Of a stretch of DNA of 64,000 nucleotides, positions 54,923 through 64,000 are shown in pieces. The stretch is from the NCBI RefSeq assembly GCF_964204865.1, contig NC_135259.1, positions 7,698,974 to 7,762,973 of the forward strand, given 5' to 3'. How positions within the stretch are numbered: the first letter of the stretch is position 1; the number at the start of each line of letters is the position of its first letter. Under the pieces are notes generated by a model. The model had not been told where the DNA came from, did no database searches, and saw only the letters and a list, made by a program, of their open reading frames with translations. A program made the translations under genes and the position numbers. The DNA comes from Styela clava (lineage: Eukaryota > Chordata > Ascidiacea > Stolidobranchia > Styelidae).

Positions 54923-57851
54923 ATGTCTAAAGTTGCGATTTACTCATTCATTTCTGGATCAGCTCTTCTTGCTATCACATCTTTCGGTAATTATTTTTTT
55001 TATACGTTGTACATTGATGTCTATATCATTGCTGGTAGAAATTTAAAAATAGAATTGTATTTTTTAATGAATCCATTGTAGCTGCTAAAGAAATATCAAA
55101 ATTGAGAGTTTCAAAATGATCTGCTATGTACCGAAATTGCAGAGATGACTGCTAGAAGTGACTGCAATGACAGTCAGACAATACTATTAAATCTCACTGG
55201 TTGAATTAGATTAGATAAACCCAACAGAACCTGATCTCTTTAATGATTTTGAAATATTCATTTCGCCAACTTTCTTTTCAGTTTTATATTTCCTATTCAC
55301 GGAGCAGCAGTTTCGGATTGACATAGGATGGTTAATTTCATCAATTACACCTCATGCATATGCTTCCGTCGGTGTCGGTTTGGCGGTGTCTCTCTCAGTT
55401 GTTGGGGCAGCTTGGTAAGTTCATTCAGCATAACCATGTCCATAACAACATGAGATATATATGAATATGTTTGAAATATTTTTTACATGTTTAGTTATAT
55501 GTTGGTTGGACTGATTATATGTACTTCGTTCAATCTTTCCATCACGAATGATTGATTAGGTTGGCCTACTAGTTTTTTATTGCTACTTGTATGATATGGA
55601 ACACTTCTTATTATTTCTTTCAATTCTTGTTACAGGGGAATATTCACAACAGGATCCACAATTATGGGAGCAGGAATAGTGACTCCAAGAATATATTCTA
55701 AAAATTTGGTACTGACATATTTGTTTCAGAATTATATTAGAATGTTGGTATTTACTATTTACGGGGCTAGACAACATATTAATAAGAAATGGAAAAACAA
55801 TGAAATCATTGTTTATCTCAACTTTACTGTGTTTTAAAATCCGTGGGATATACATCGAGTTCTACATGTTCTCTTTTGAGCATGATGTTGTTTAGAACAG
55901 TGGTTCATAACCTTTTTTAGTTTGCGGACCGGTAAAATTTAAAAATTATTTTGCGGACCAGTGAATGTTCAAAATCAACTAAAGATGGCAAAAACACAAA
56001 ACATGATTATTAAACGAATGTAATTACGACAAAAATATGCAATTACGAAGCAGAAAATTCAATTTAATGAGAAATTTGCTGCTGTGTTTTCGAAATCATA
56101 TGTGTTAAATGCAGTTTTAATACAATTTCTGCAAGGTGAAATAGAGCAGAGAGTTGACCTCTCCGTTTGTTCATGATGGGAGATTTTGCAATTGAGATAA
56201 AATATTGGAATATATTTGGCAGACCGGCAGAAAGGTTGCCACGGACCGGCGGTTGGGAACCACTGGTTTAGAATATATTCCGTATTCGAAAATATTAATT
56301 ATACTTTAGAATGTATTCGAAATAATAAAATTTTCGGTATTATCCACTCGTGTTATTCAACTACATAAATGGGAAATAGTTCAACGCTTTTTATATCTTT
56401 GTGTTATATTATTTGAAATCTTTAGGTGAGCATCATATTTTGTGAGGCTGTTGCAATCTATGGAATTATTGTTGCTATTGTTATGTCAAACTTACTGGAG
56501 AATTATGACTGGGAAAATCTCAATGAAAATCAAAGGGCTATGAATTACTATGCTGGTATGTATCGACCATAATCATAAAACATACTTACGGTTTATGCCT
56601 AGAAATCAATATGTTATAAACCAGTCAAAGTGCAAACTATTGATTGTTATTAAATTGAATGGGTTGTGGAGTATTTCAGACCATTCACAGCAATTCTACT
56701 TCCACGATAGTAGGTCCTAAAATTCCAAATGAAGTACTGTGAATAGAAATGACTAGATTTTGCACAATTTACCTATTGTATGCAGTTCAAATAGCAATAA
56801 TATTAAATTGATTTTTTAGTACTCCCGTAGTGTGTGTACCAGGTTAGTGTTGGGCCATGATTTTATTCCGATTTTCCCTATTTTAGTTATATTACGAGTT
56901 CATGGACTGTCTGTGTTAGCCAAGTGAATATCCCCCTGCCCATAGGTTTCAGCCTCTTTACACAACTTGATGTAAAGCAGACGAACAAAATTAGTTCCCT
57001 CCATATTGGTACACACAATTCTGGAGCGCCGATTTTTCATAGCAGGGTCTGTTAATTGTTTGCCTTATTGCTCATTTTCATGTTTTTATCTTTAACTAAA
57101 TGTAAGTTCAGTTCATGTTTTATATTGATACTTGGTGATTGAATTTGATAGCACATGATAACTAAATAGCTCGCCTGTATTGCATTGATATGCTGACAAT
57201 TATTTGTTATTTTGACTTTTTTTGTTACAAATAGGTTTCTCAATATTTGCTGCTGGCATCATCACTGGACTTTCAAATTTAGCTTGTGGTATTTGTGTTG
57301 GAATTGTTGGAAGCGGAGCAGCTCTAGCAGATGCTGCCAATGAATCTTTGTTCGTGAAAGTAAGATACTGTTATCTTCATTTAAAAGTCTATTCTTTGTA
57401 TTGTCAGGATATCAGTTTTTCTACAAGAAAATGTTGTGCTGAAACTGATATCTACAGGAATACAGCATACATCCGAGTGAGCACTCACTACTACTTTTGG
57501 TATTGCCTTTTCATTTAAATTTTATGCATTTAAGATCTTATCGATGTTGTTTCTATCCTGATTCTGTTGTATTCAGTAATCATTTTATCACCTCCTCTTC
57601 TGAATGAGGTTGAATAAACTAAAATTCTTCATTGTTGCATACCACTATGCCTAATTAGGTCTTCAATTTCTATTGCCCTATGGGGATGAAGATTGTACAT
57701 CTACATTTGTATCATAAATTAAAAACTAAAATATTTTTTCCAGGTACTCATTGTTGAAATCTTTGGAAGTGCGATTGGACTTTTTGGAGTTATTATTGGT
57801 GTAATAGCAAGTTCGAAAGCAAAAATGGGAAACTTTGAGAACATGGCATAA
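54923..57851 (+). CDS. ATP6V0B: V-type proton ATPase 21 kDa proteolipid subunit c''
   Basis: Six exons (54923-54986, 55282-55414, 55636-55708, 56426-56555, 57235-57359, 57744-57851) join in phase to give 210 aa, near the human length of 205. The protein is an integral membrane ring subunit of the V0 sector that carries protons into lysosomes, endosomes and secretory vesicles. Five hydrophobic segments are visible. Family blocks are [17 protein letters not shown], then [18 protein letters not shown] with the likely proton-binding glutamate E97, [19 protein letters not shown], and [18 protein letters not shown] with E180. The first TM is divergent and short-tailed. All introns have GT-AG borders; exon 3 uses a GTACTG donor, also seen in the protease gene. 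Introns 3 and 4 contain MITEs (55898-56265 and 56819-57030). Confidence 0.97.
55898..56265. mobile_element. hAT-type MITE, 368 bp, with exact 8-bp TSD
   Basis: Ends CAGTGGTTCATAACC and GGTTGGGAACCACTG are inverted. GTTTAGAA is present immediately before (55890-55897) and after (56266-56273). Subterminal 'gcggaccgg' / 'cggaccggcgg' motifs repeat. It lies in intron 3 of ATP6V0B. Confidence 0.92.
56819..57030. mobile_element. Decayed copy of the 'AAGATGGCG' MITE
   Basis: Starts GTACTCCCGTAGTGTGTGTA and ends 'ccatattggtacacacaatt' plus 'ctggagcgc'. The interior ('gggccatgattttattccga', 'cgagttcatggact') matches 16431-16665. It lies in intron 4 of ATP6V0B. Confidence 0.65.
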
Positions 57852-58859
57852 TAAGTCTATCTTGATAGTTGAACTTGTTTATAGATTCAGTTCCGTCCTT
57901 CAATGTTTGTAAACAATAAGATTTTTCTTGGTCAAAAATTGTACTCTGGCACTATCAAGCAAGAATGAAACCATTGATGGGCTACGTCTCGAGGCATATT
58001 TCATTGAGATTTAGGATGTTTTCTGTATCGTTGTGTGAGTGTATTATTTATATCCAGGGTCGTTCACATCATTTACCCTGGTCCAATGATGTTTCAAATT
58101 AAGTTTATTCTTTTAAATGTGATACAGAATAATAAAAGAGTTTTATTATATGATAAAACAATCGTTTTCGAAAAATGTTGAATGTAGATAGAGACGAATT
58201 ATAGAAGTAATATAGCTTATAAATTCCTAATTTTGAAATAATGGAGTAGGGATATGCCATGATTTTTTAATTGAGTATACACTGCAATTTTAAACAGTGT
58301 ACCAGTGATATGATACAAAAATTGTGTTATTCGGGTATTCAAATAATGTTTATGCTCTATCCATTCAGGTAGCATATGAATTTTGGCCTCGACTGTATTC
58401 AGATATGATGCCATTTAGCTTTGTTACATGAAGAAACACAACTTTTTTCATATGTGTAACTTGAGATCGTTATGACACTCAATTTCATGAATTATATATC
58501 ATGGAATTCCTTAATTATAGTTGGTTGTCGATCATGTAATTTACACCTGATACAGAATTTTTTTTGTGCAATGTTAATGTCTGTTTTGTTGGTATGTTGA
58601 AAATATATTTATGACTAATAAATAAATAAGCGTTACGATGGTAGAGGAGTTATCATCACTGCTTTGGCTTTTTCAGCAGTCTTTATTGATTTCCAACAGG
58701 TGGGTAATTTCCTACTAATGAGGTTTACATGTTTTTCTCTGGGTGAAGAGTGCCGATAAGAGGGTTTAATCATATGGCGAACCACGGCCTCTCAATTCTG
58801 TAACCGACCAGCGGCTAGCGTGAATCGCCTAGAATCTACCTAGTGGGGAATTTGATGGC

Positions 58860-59345
58860 AATTAATTCTCAAATTTCGCGTGACATCATAACCACGTGAC
58901 AAAGTCGCTCGACAAAAACTGCGGGTATATCTCGCTGTCGTCTGCCAAGTGCAGTTTTAAGTATTCTGTGGCGTCTACAGCTGCCGCAAAACCATGGCGG
59001 TATTTCCATACCATGGCCGCTACGACCAAACCTATGGCGACTGACTTTTTGGCTGCCACAAACCAATGACGAGCTGCCGTTACCGCGGCAGCAAATTGAA
59101 AACCAATGGCAGGTAAAATTTTGCTGCCGTAACCACGGCAGGTGGGCCGTAAAGACAGGGCTGTCCATTATGGTGACAAATATTGGGTAAGTTGGAACGT
59201 TTTTCTTATGGATACAGTTTTGATGGATATGGGGTTAGGGCAAGAGCTGCCGCGGTTCGCTCGTGGCAGGAGCTGCCATGAAGTGATTAGAACTGCGCCG
59301 TTCGTGGCAGGAGCTGCCATGAAGTGATAAGAACTGCGCCTCTCG
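58860..59345. repeat. GC-rich patch of repeated CTGCCG/GGCAG motifs with 42-bp tandem copies
   Basis: From about 58975 to 59150 'gctgcc(g/a)' and 'accatggc/accaatgg' recur every 20-40 bases on both strands, standing out from the AT-rich surroundings. From about 59255 to 59341 the unit 'cgtggcaggagctgccatga' plus 'agtgat(t/a)agaactgcgc' is tandemly repeated twice. Confidence 0.7.
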
Positions 59346-59935
59346 TCTGCATCTCGTCTCTTTTGTTTGTTCCTGCAGCTTAATAGTGCAAGGCTTTATG
59401 ATAATATGTTACGACGAGACAGGGTGTTAGCACTGCATTATTTTCGGTTTGCCTGGATCTGTAACAGTTTTTGTCTGTCATTTCCAGATTTTTAACAGCA
59501 TACTGTACATACTGTAGATAACGCGTATGTAGACTATAAATAATCTCCTTTTTATTGTTGTGCAATAATCCATACAATGGCGTCGTCAGCTTCTGTATAT
59601 AGCATTCACCGCCCGGATTTCAATACAATAAAACGCTAGCCTACTTTTAAAAACTTAAGATGGGTCACAACAGGATGCATGGGTGGATGAAACATCTCTA
59701 GTACTGTAGTATGGCCAGAGGTTGATACCCTGACGTATATGAATATCTTATCAATACACCTGGAATATACACAGAGGAGGCCATGAAAAACAGGAAGAGT
59801 TTGGAAGCATACAAAATTGAACCGTTCCAGCCTTCGGTGTACAAGCTATTAAAAATTTGACGGTGGAATGTTTTTTGTAATTAGAGTATACTTGGGCTCG
59901 GACAAGTAATCGTTTCGGTCTATTGATAAATATTT

Positions 59936-60480
59936 CTACAGCAGCCTATGATGCCAATCTTGGGAAGTATTGTCGAAAAAGTGGTGGTAGTGTTTTACTA
60001 CTCGCTTCACAGTCCAACAAATCAGAAACGACATTTTGTTTTCGATTGAATCAATCCAGCGCCAGAATACGTTGTCGAGATTGGATTTAGATAAATCAAA
60101 TATGTCTGCTAACGTATCAAAATGTTCGTTTAGGCGTAGTTTCATGAGGGTCATGAGCATTTGATCCACATATTTCATTTTATAATGGCACGGATCTGGC
60201 AAACAGGGGCAGAAGAAATTGGACATAACATCAAATGTTTCTAATGGTAAATCAGTATAGTAAATTAATTTCTTTGGCTTTTTGCTCAAGTTCTTGTAAC
60301 TAAAAATGTAAAAATTTTCTAGTTTTTTCACTGCCTCACTTCTCTCTATTCTATGCTGTAAAAGTTTCGCCTTAAAGTTTTCTAAATTAGCTAAAAAGCT
60401 TCATCTTTCTCTTTTCTGATTTGTAAATTTTTCTCCTCGAGTAACTCTAATTGATTTTCTTTGGCGGTTGCGTTGACTCA
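59936..60480 (-). pseudogene. PIF/Harbinger-type transposase relic, N-terminal part
   Basis: The open part (60331-59936) reads through YYTDLPLETFDVMSNFF, QMLMTLMKLRLNEHFDTLAD and IFDLSKSNLDNVFWRWID. This is the N-terminal HTH region that precedes the DDE domain in HARBI1/THAP9-like 'DDE_Tnp_4' proteins. Upstream (60331-60480), frameshifted coiled-coil sequence (QLELLEEKNLQIRKEKDEA) continues the same protein. The frame stops before the catalytic domain. No DDE motif is seen downstream on this strand. Confidence 0.7.
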
Positions 60481-60583
60481 CTATGAGATGAAGCTGCAGT
60501 ATCGACTGGTTCCGGATTTTTATAAAGCTGACCGTAAACAAGGCTAGCAGTGAGAATAAAAATGACTGGAATCGGCGTGAATG

Positions 60584-60790
60584 TCACCTTCCTATGAAAA
60601 GATGTTGCGGCTTGTGGGATGAAGGTGTGCTCTGTGTTGCACAGCCATCACTTCCGGGTATTTCACGCCGCAGATCAGGAATCACTCTGGCATCTTCGTA
60701 AACTGTTGCCGCTCTAGTAACATCTCTTCTAGAAAAATTGTGAAGGCAGCATGTTGCCTCTATGACAGAGTCAATATTGCTGAGCCTCAA
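60584..60790 (-). pseudogene. PIF/Harbinger-type transposase relic, C-terminal end
   Basis: The frame begins RLSNIDSVIEATCCLHNFSR, the [AC]xxxLHN motif found near the C-terminus of HARBI1-like transposases, followed by a polar tail. In transcription order it precedes the N-terminal relic, so the two are from different copies or have been rearranged. Confidence 0.6.
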
Positions 60791-61071
60791 AAGGTATCAG
60801 CCGATGATAAACTCTACTGATTGGATAATATTCTAATGTGCTTTCCGCCGTTCTAGTCCAGATAGTGGCATATATACCATTGCATGGATTGGTTAGGATA
60901 GGGGTGTGCAACCTTTTTTGCAAGCGGGCCATATATCAATAACTGGGTTAAACCGCAGGCCGCACCTTTATTTAACATAGGCTTTCCATTAGTTGTTACT
61001 GATCTCATGCAGTCCTCATTAGGTGTCCTTGCAAAAATGATGAGTTAAAACGCATAAATTTCTCAAAACTG

Positions 61072-61318
61072 TAATCCAAATATATAGACGTCATAGCAAA
61101 CAAAAACAAGTCTCACAGAGCTAACAGAAATATTTGAAATAAATAAAAGTAATAGCCTTCTGGAGAAAAATTTCATCTTTCACCAGTAGAAATTTCGAAG
61201 CAATCGGTCCAGTAATGAAAGAGAAAAGCGGATTTTTAGATTTTCCAATAGATGTCCAAAAAGCGTCAAAGACCAACATAATATTGAACGATCGTTATGT
61301 CCACTACGTGTCCAATAA
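61072..61318 (+). repeat. Dispersed repeat 'gatcgttatgtcc', copy 3
   Basis: Matches the second half of 7179-7441 closely ('aagtaatagccttctg', 'atttcgaagcaatcggtcca', 'atattgaacgatcgttatgt' and 'gtgtccaata'), with a diverged 5' end. Confidence 0.75.
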
Positions 61319-62029
61319 TAAGTTGAACTCAACGACTAACATACCGTTGAACTCGATGACCGCGTGTATGGTCGTATCGCTCCCTCCTGTCCATACCAAA
61401 ATAATTTTATGGTTGTTACTTTTTATTGTATTGTATTTTTGGTTGACAAAATAATAAATTTCTCTCTCTCTTGTAATTTAAATTACCTAATTTTATTTCA
61501 TTGCATCCCCTCTTTTTTGTGAGAAGGCCGGTCGTAAGCTAACAAACAGACTCATTCATAATAAGTTATAAGTTTATTTCGACTCCATAATCAGCAATAG
61601 ACGATAAAAAAATAGATAAAAGTAACTGATTATAGAATCGGGAAAGCGAACAAAACCTAGAGTAAGGTTTGAAACGTACAGATTTTAGATGGAAAAGTAT
61701 TGATAAAAGAAGTAGTACGTGTTCGCTCACCCAAAAGTAAAAAAAAAAACTAATTAAGGCAAGCACGCACACACACACAATCATCGAGACATGATACTGG
61801 AAGCGAGACTTAAAAGTAAAAAGGTCGTCATCGCTTTAAATATAGTTCATGGCAACTTTCATCTGACGGAAATGGAAATTACTCGGAACCCAACTAGTAT
61901 CTAGAAGCTATACAAATAATATATTAACTGGTATATCGTACCGATATTATTAATCAGGGGAGAAATATCGGAACGATGCAGGCGCGGCGGTGTGGCTCTC
62001 TTTTTCTCCGGGATAAATATGTAGATCTA

Positions 62030-62496
62030 GGCTTACCATACGTCCCGGTTTAGCCGGGACAGTCCCGGTTTTAGCATATTTTTCTGCCGTCCCGACAATA
62101 GACTTAAATGTCCCGATTTTGCAGCATGACAGTCATAATAGTTTATCTATTCGATACTATTACAAAAACAAAATTTTTTAACGGAGACAGCCGATTTACC
62201 ACTGATTTGCGTCTCACTTCATGACATGAAGTATGAACCATGCGTTAATTTAACACCCAACTGTAATGTCGTTGAATCATCAAAATGCCGGAAACAAAGT
62301 GCAAGTTTTCTAATGAGTTCAAAAATGAGAACAATTCCCATTATTTGAAGTGAAGCCCAATAGAGTTTGATGACTGCAATCTACCCACAATGATAAGAAA
62401 ACGTTTAAACTATTACTAACCCGCGGAATCCAACCAAGTTTGACTTGTCCAATCCGCGCCGTCCCGGTTCTTTGCTTCAGAAATATGGTAAGCCTA
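62030..62496. mobile_element. Inverted-repeat DNA element, 467 bp
   Basis: Ends AGGCTTACCATACGTCCCGG and 'atatggtaagcct' are inverted, with 'gtcccgg' motifs repeated near both ends. The flanks GTAGATCT and ATAGATCC match at six of eight positions, consistent with a decayed hAT-type duplication. Confidence 0.65.
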
Positions 62497-62705
62497 TAGA
62501 TCCCATTTTTCATACCCTCGGTTTATGAGTGTACGTGCTTCACGTGAGGCGCTATTACACTGAGCCGGCCTTATTGTTTATGTTGACGATTTCCCTCTGA
62601 CATAAGAACTGCATGCAATGCGACGCCGCTGGTTATTTTGCCGGCGAATTGGACGGTGAGCGCAGCAGGCGTGTGTGTAATCTTTCCAGTCTTTGTGCAA
62701 TAGTT

Positions 62706-63063
62706 ATGGATAAGAAAGTTTATTATACAAAAACGCAAACCTCGGACAATTATCCTCCCAGAGTTCTTCATATTTGTGGATCAGTTGAATCTTCAATTGG
62801 CGGAAATTTGACGACCTCGACTATCGGGACATCGTCAGCGCTGATGGGTGATAGAAGTCCTTCACCTAAGTAAGTGGTCTTGATATAATATAAAAGTAAT
62901 TTTATAAATAATACTCAATTTTAGTAGAGTTTTCTAGAGTCAATATTATAATGTACCCCAATCTGTATTACAGTGGGTATTGTGATTGACTTCTTCATGC
63001 TCCCACAGTCCAGCAGTCAGTAATGAGGCACTGAGGTCAAGAAAAATGGCATTATCTGAATAA
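62706..63063 (+). CDS. Small two-exon gene of unknown function (72 aa)
   Basis: Exon 1 (62706-62869) and exon 2 (63009-63063) join across a 139-bp intron (CTAA|GTAAGT ... CTCCCACAG) in phase and end in TAA. The product begins MDKKVYYTKTQTSDNYPPRV, has a Ser/Thr/Gly-rich centre and ends NEALRSRKMALSE. It has no signal peptide or membrane segment. An in-frame ATG at 62613 would add 31 residues; I chose 62706 because a splice-acceptor-like CTTTCCAG lies 18 bases upstream and the preceding sequence looks non-coding. AATAAA occurs at 63128-63133. I do not recognise the family. Short exons with strong splice sites and a nearby polyadenylation signal make a real gene likely. Confidence 0.5.
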
Positions 63064-64000
63064 AACTGCAAAGCCACTGTTTATTTAAAACCACTCAGCA
63101 ATTCCATTAATTCAATATTGTTTTGGAAATAAATTATTAATGGATGCATGAAGTTTATACAAAAACCTTTCGTTTTTATCAATTTGAATGACCTATTGCT
63201 GTATTGTTTCCAGTGAGGTTTGTTGTGAAAACTTATTTTGCTATATTTTACACAAATTGTCTGAATATTAATTGGAAATTTAAATACCGTAGTCTTCTAA
63301 ATCAAAACCTAATTTATGGCAGTATAAGAAATGGGACTTGTCTGCTCAATAGTCATTAGTGTCGAATTCATGCTCAAATTGCTGATAACAACTTCAGAAA
63401 ATTGGTCTTTTAAATATTAGCGCATCCAAAATCCATACATATCATAGATTAAATAGGCTATACCAGAGTGTGTAATTTGTATGATTTTTTTGTATTTGAA
63501 ATGATTAGATCCATGGCTGACATTGAGCCATATACCATGTTAAGCAGCTACACCATTTTGTCTTGATTCTTTGCAACTTTATCCCGATACTTGTGAGTTT
63601 ATGGACTGGCCCAACCAACACCGGCAAGAGCTTCAGGTTGAATATCAAGCTTGTCAAAATGAAAAATTTATTGCTGTTTGCTCGAAGATTTGCACATTAT
63701 GTATATTATGCGCTAGGACAGTAGGAACACACCAGCACTGCTGATTATCATGTGTGGTTTTGCAAGTTAAAATATCATGGGAAATAAGGATTTCTGGTCT
63801 GCAGGGTGTTTCATGATACCACTGGTCAGTTACAGCTTCCTCCACCACCATAATCTGGTTCACTATTTCTATATCCGACATTGTCCTTTTCTACGAGAAA
63901 AATTTAACTCTATTATTCATATTTTTCGTGCCACCTCCAATTAACTTGTTTACATAAAAAACAATATGATAGTGCATATATTTGTTGCCAGGTAGATTCC
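63064..64000. other. Window end, mostly without recognisable features
   Basis: Apart from the polyadenylation signal at 63128 and the possible small minus-strand gene at 63654-63881, I see nothing identifiable in this AT-rich stretch. Confidence 0.5.
63654..63881 (-). CDS. Possible small single-exon gene (75 aa), unknown
   Basis: An ATG-initiated frame starts MSDIEIVNQIMVVEEAVTDQ and continues WYHETPCRPEIL, then CKTTHDNQQCWC, ending in TGA. An acceptor-like TTTTTCTCGTAG lies nine bases before the ATG, and AATAAA lies within the last codons. The acidic N-terminus and four cysteines look protein-like, but no family is recognised and it could be a chance frame. It would be convergent with the gene at 62706-63063. 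Confidence 0.3.
   Translation of the reverse strand: MSDIEIVNQIMVVEEAVTDQWYHETPCRPEILISHDILTCKTTHDNQQCWCVPTVLAHNIHNVQIFEQTAINFSF

Larger units (their letters stand above)
57852..62705. other. Transposon-rich stretch after ATP6V0B
   Basis: No intact gene is seen. It contains a GC-rich repeat patch (58860-59345), two PIF/Harbinger transposase relics (59936-60480 and 60584-60790, minus), a hAT-type left end near 60903 ('aggggtgtgcaacctttttt'), one copy of the 'gatcgttatgtcc' repeat (61072-61318) and a further inverted-repeat element (62030-62496). Confidence 0.6.

Overview
The window is an AT-rich eukaryotic genomic segment with spliced genes using GT-AG introns. The gene content points to an invertebrate deuterostome, most likely a tunicate: a C1r/C1s/MASP-2-type mosaic complement-like protease, a DEG/ENaC channel, and compact housekeeping genes packed among many small DNA transposons. 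The tunicate call is inference; I cannot name the species.

Layout. (1) 1-7.6 kb is almost gene-free: a hAT-type element cut by the window edge, a dispersed repeat pair (552-1450 and 5498-6260), and one orphan exon of an MFS transporter (minus strand, 4095-4306). (2) 7.7-25.1 kb, minus strand, is one 26-exon gene that I assembled exon by exon with consistent phases. It encodes a secreted protein of about 1324 aa: signal peptide, CUB-like domain, Ly6/uPAR-like Cys-rich module, WAP-like Cys module, ten CCP/sushi domains with a Thr/Ser-rich and a Pro-rich linker, and a trypsin-fold serine protease domain with an intact catalytic triad. (3) 25.1-37.3 kb is repeat-rich but holds a three-exon gene for a 62-aa secreted eight-cysteine peptide (31134-32843, plus strand). 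(4) 37.4-46.0 kb, plus strand, is a nine-exon DEG/ENaC sodium-channel gene (492 aa). (5) 46.0-49.4 kb is repeats, including a 586-bp foldback element whose arms carry a hammerhead-like motif. (6) 49.4-57.9 kb is a dense housekeeping cluster: RPL38 (minus) divergent from INIP/SOSS-C (plus), then HTD2 (plus) and ATP6V0B (plus). (7) 57.9-64 kb holds transposon relics (PIF/Harbinger, hAT-like), a GC-rich repeat patch and two unidentified small genes or ORFs near the edge.

The genes do not form one pathway. The protease looks like an innate-immune/complement-type zymogen and the small Cys-rich peptide could also be a secreted effector. INIP (DNA repair), RPL38 (translation), HTD2 (mitochondrial fatty acid synthesis) and ATP6V0B (V-ATPase) are independent housekeeping functions. 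Mobile DNA is the other main theme. At least four hAT-type elements have exact or near-exact 8-bp target duplications, one Tc1/mariner element is flanked by TA, and a palindromic MITE family has about five recognisable copies. Several of these sit inside introns of the genes above.
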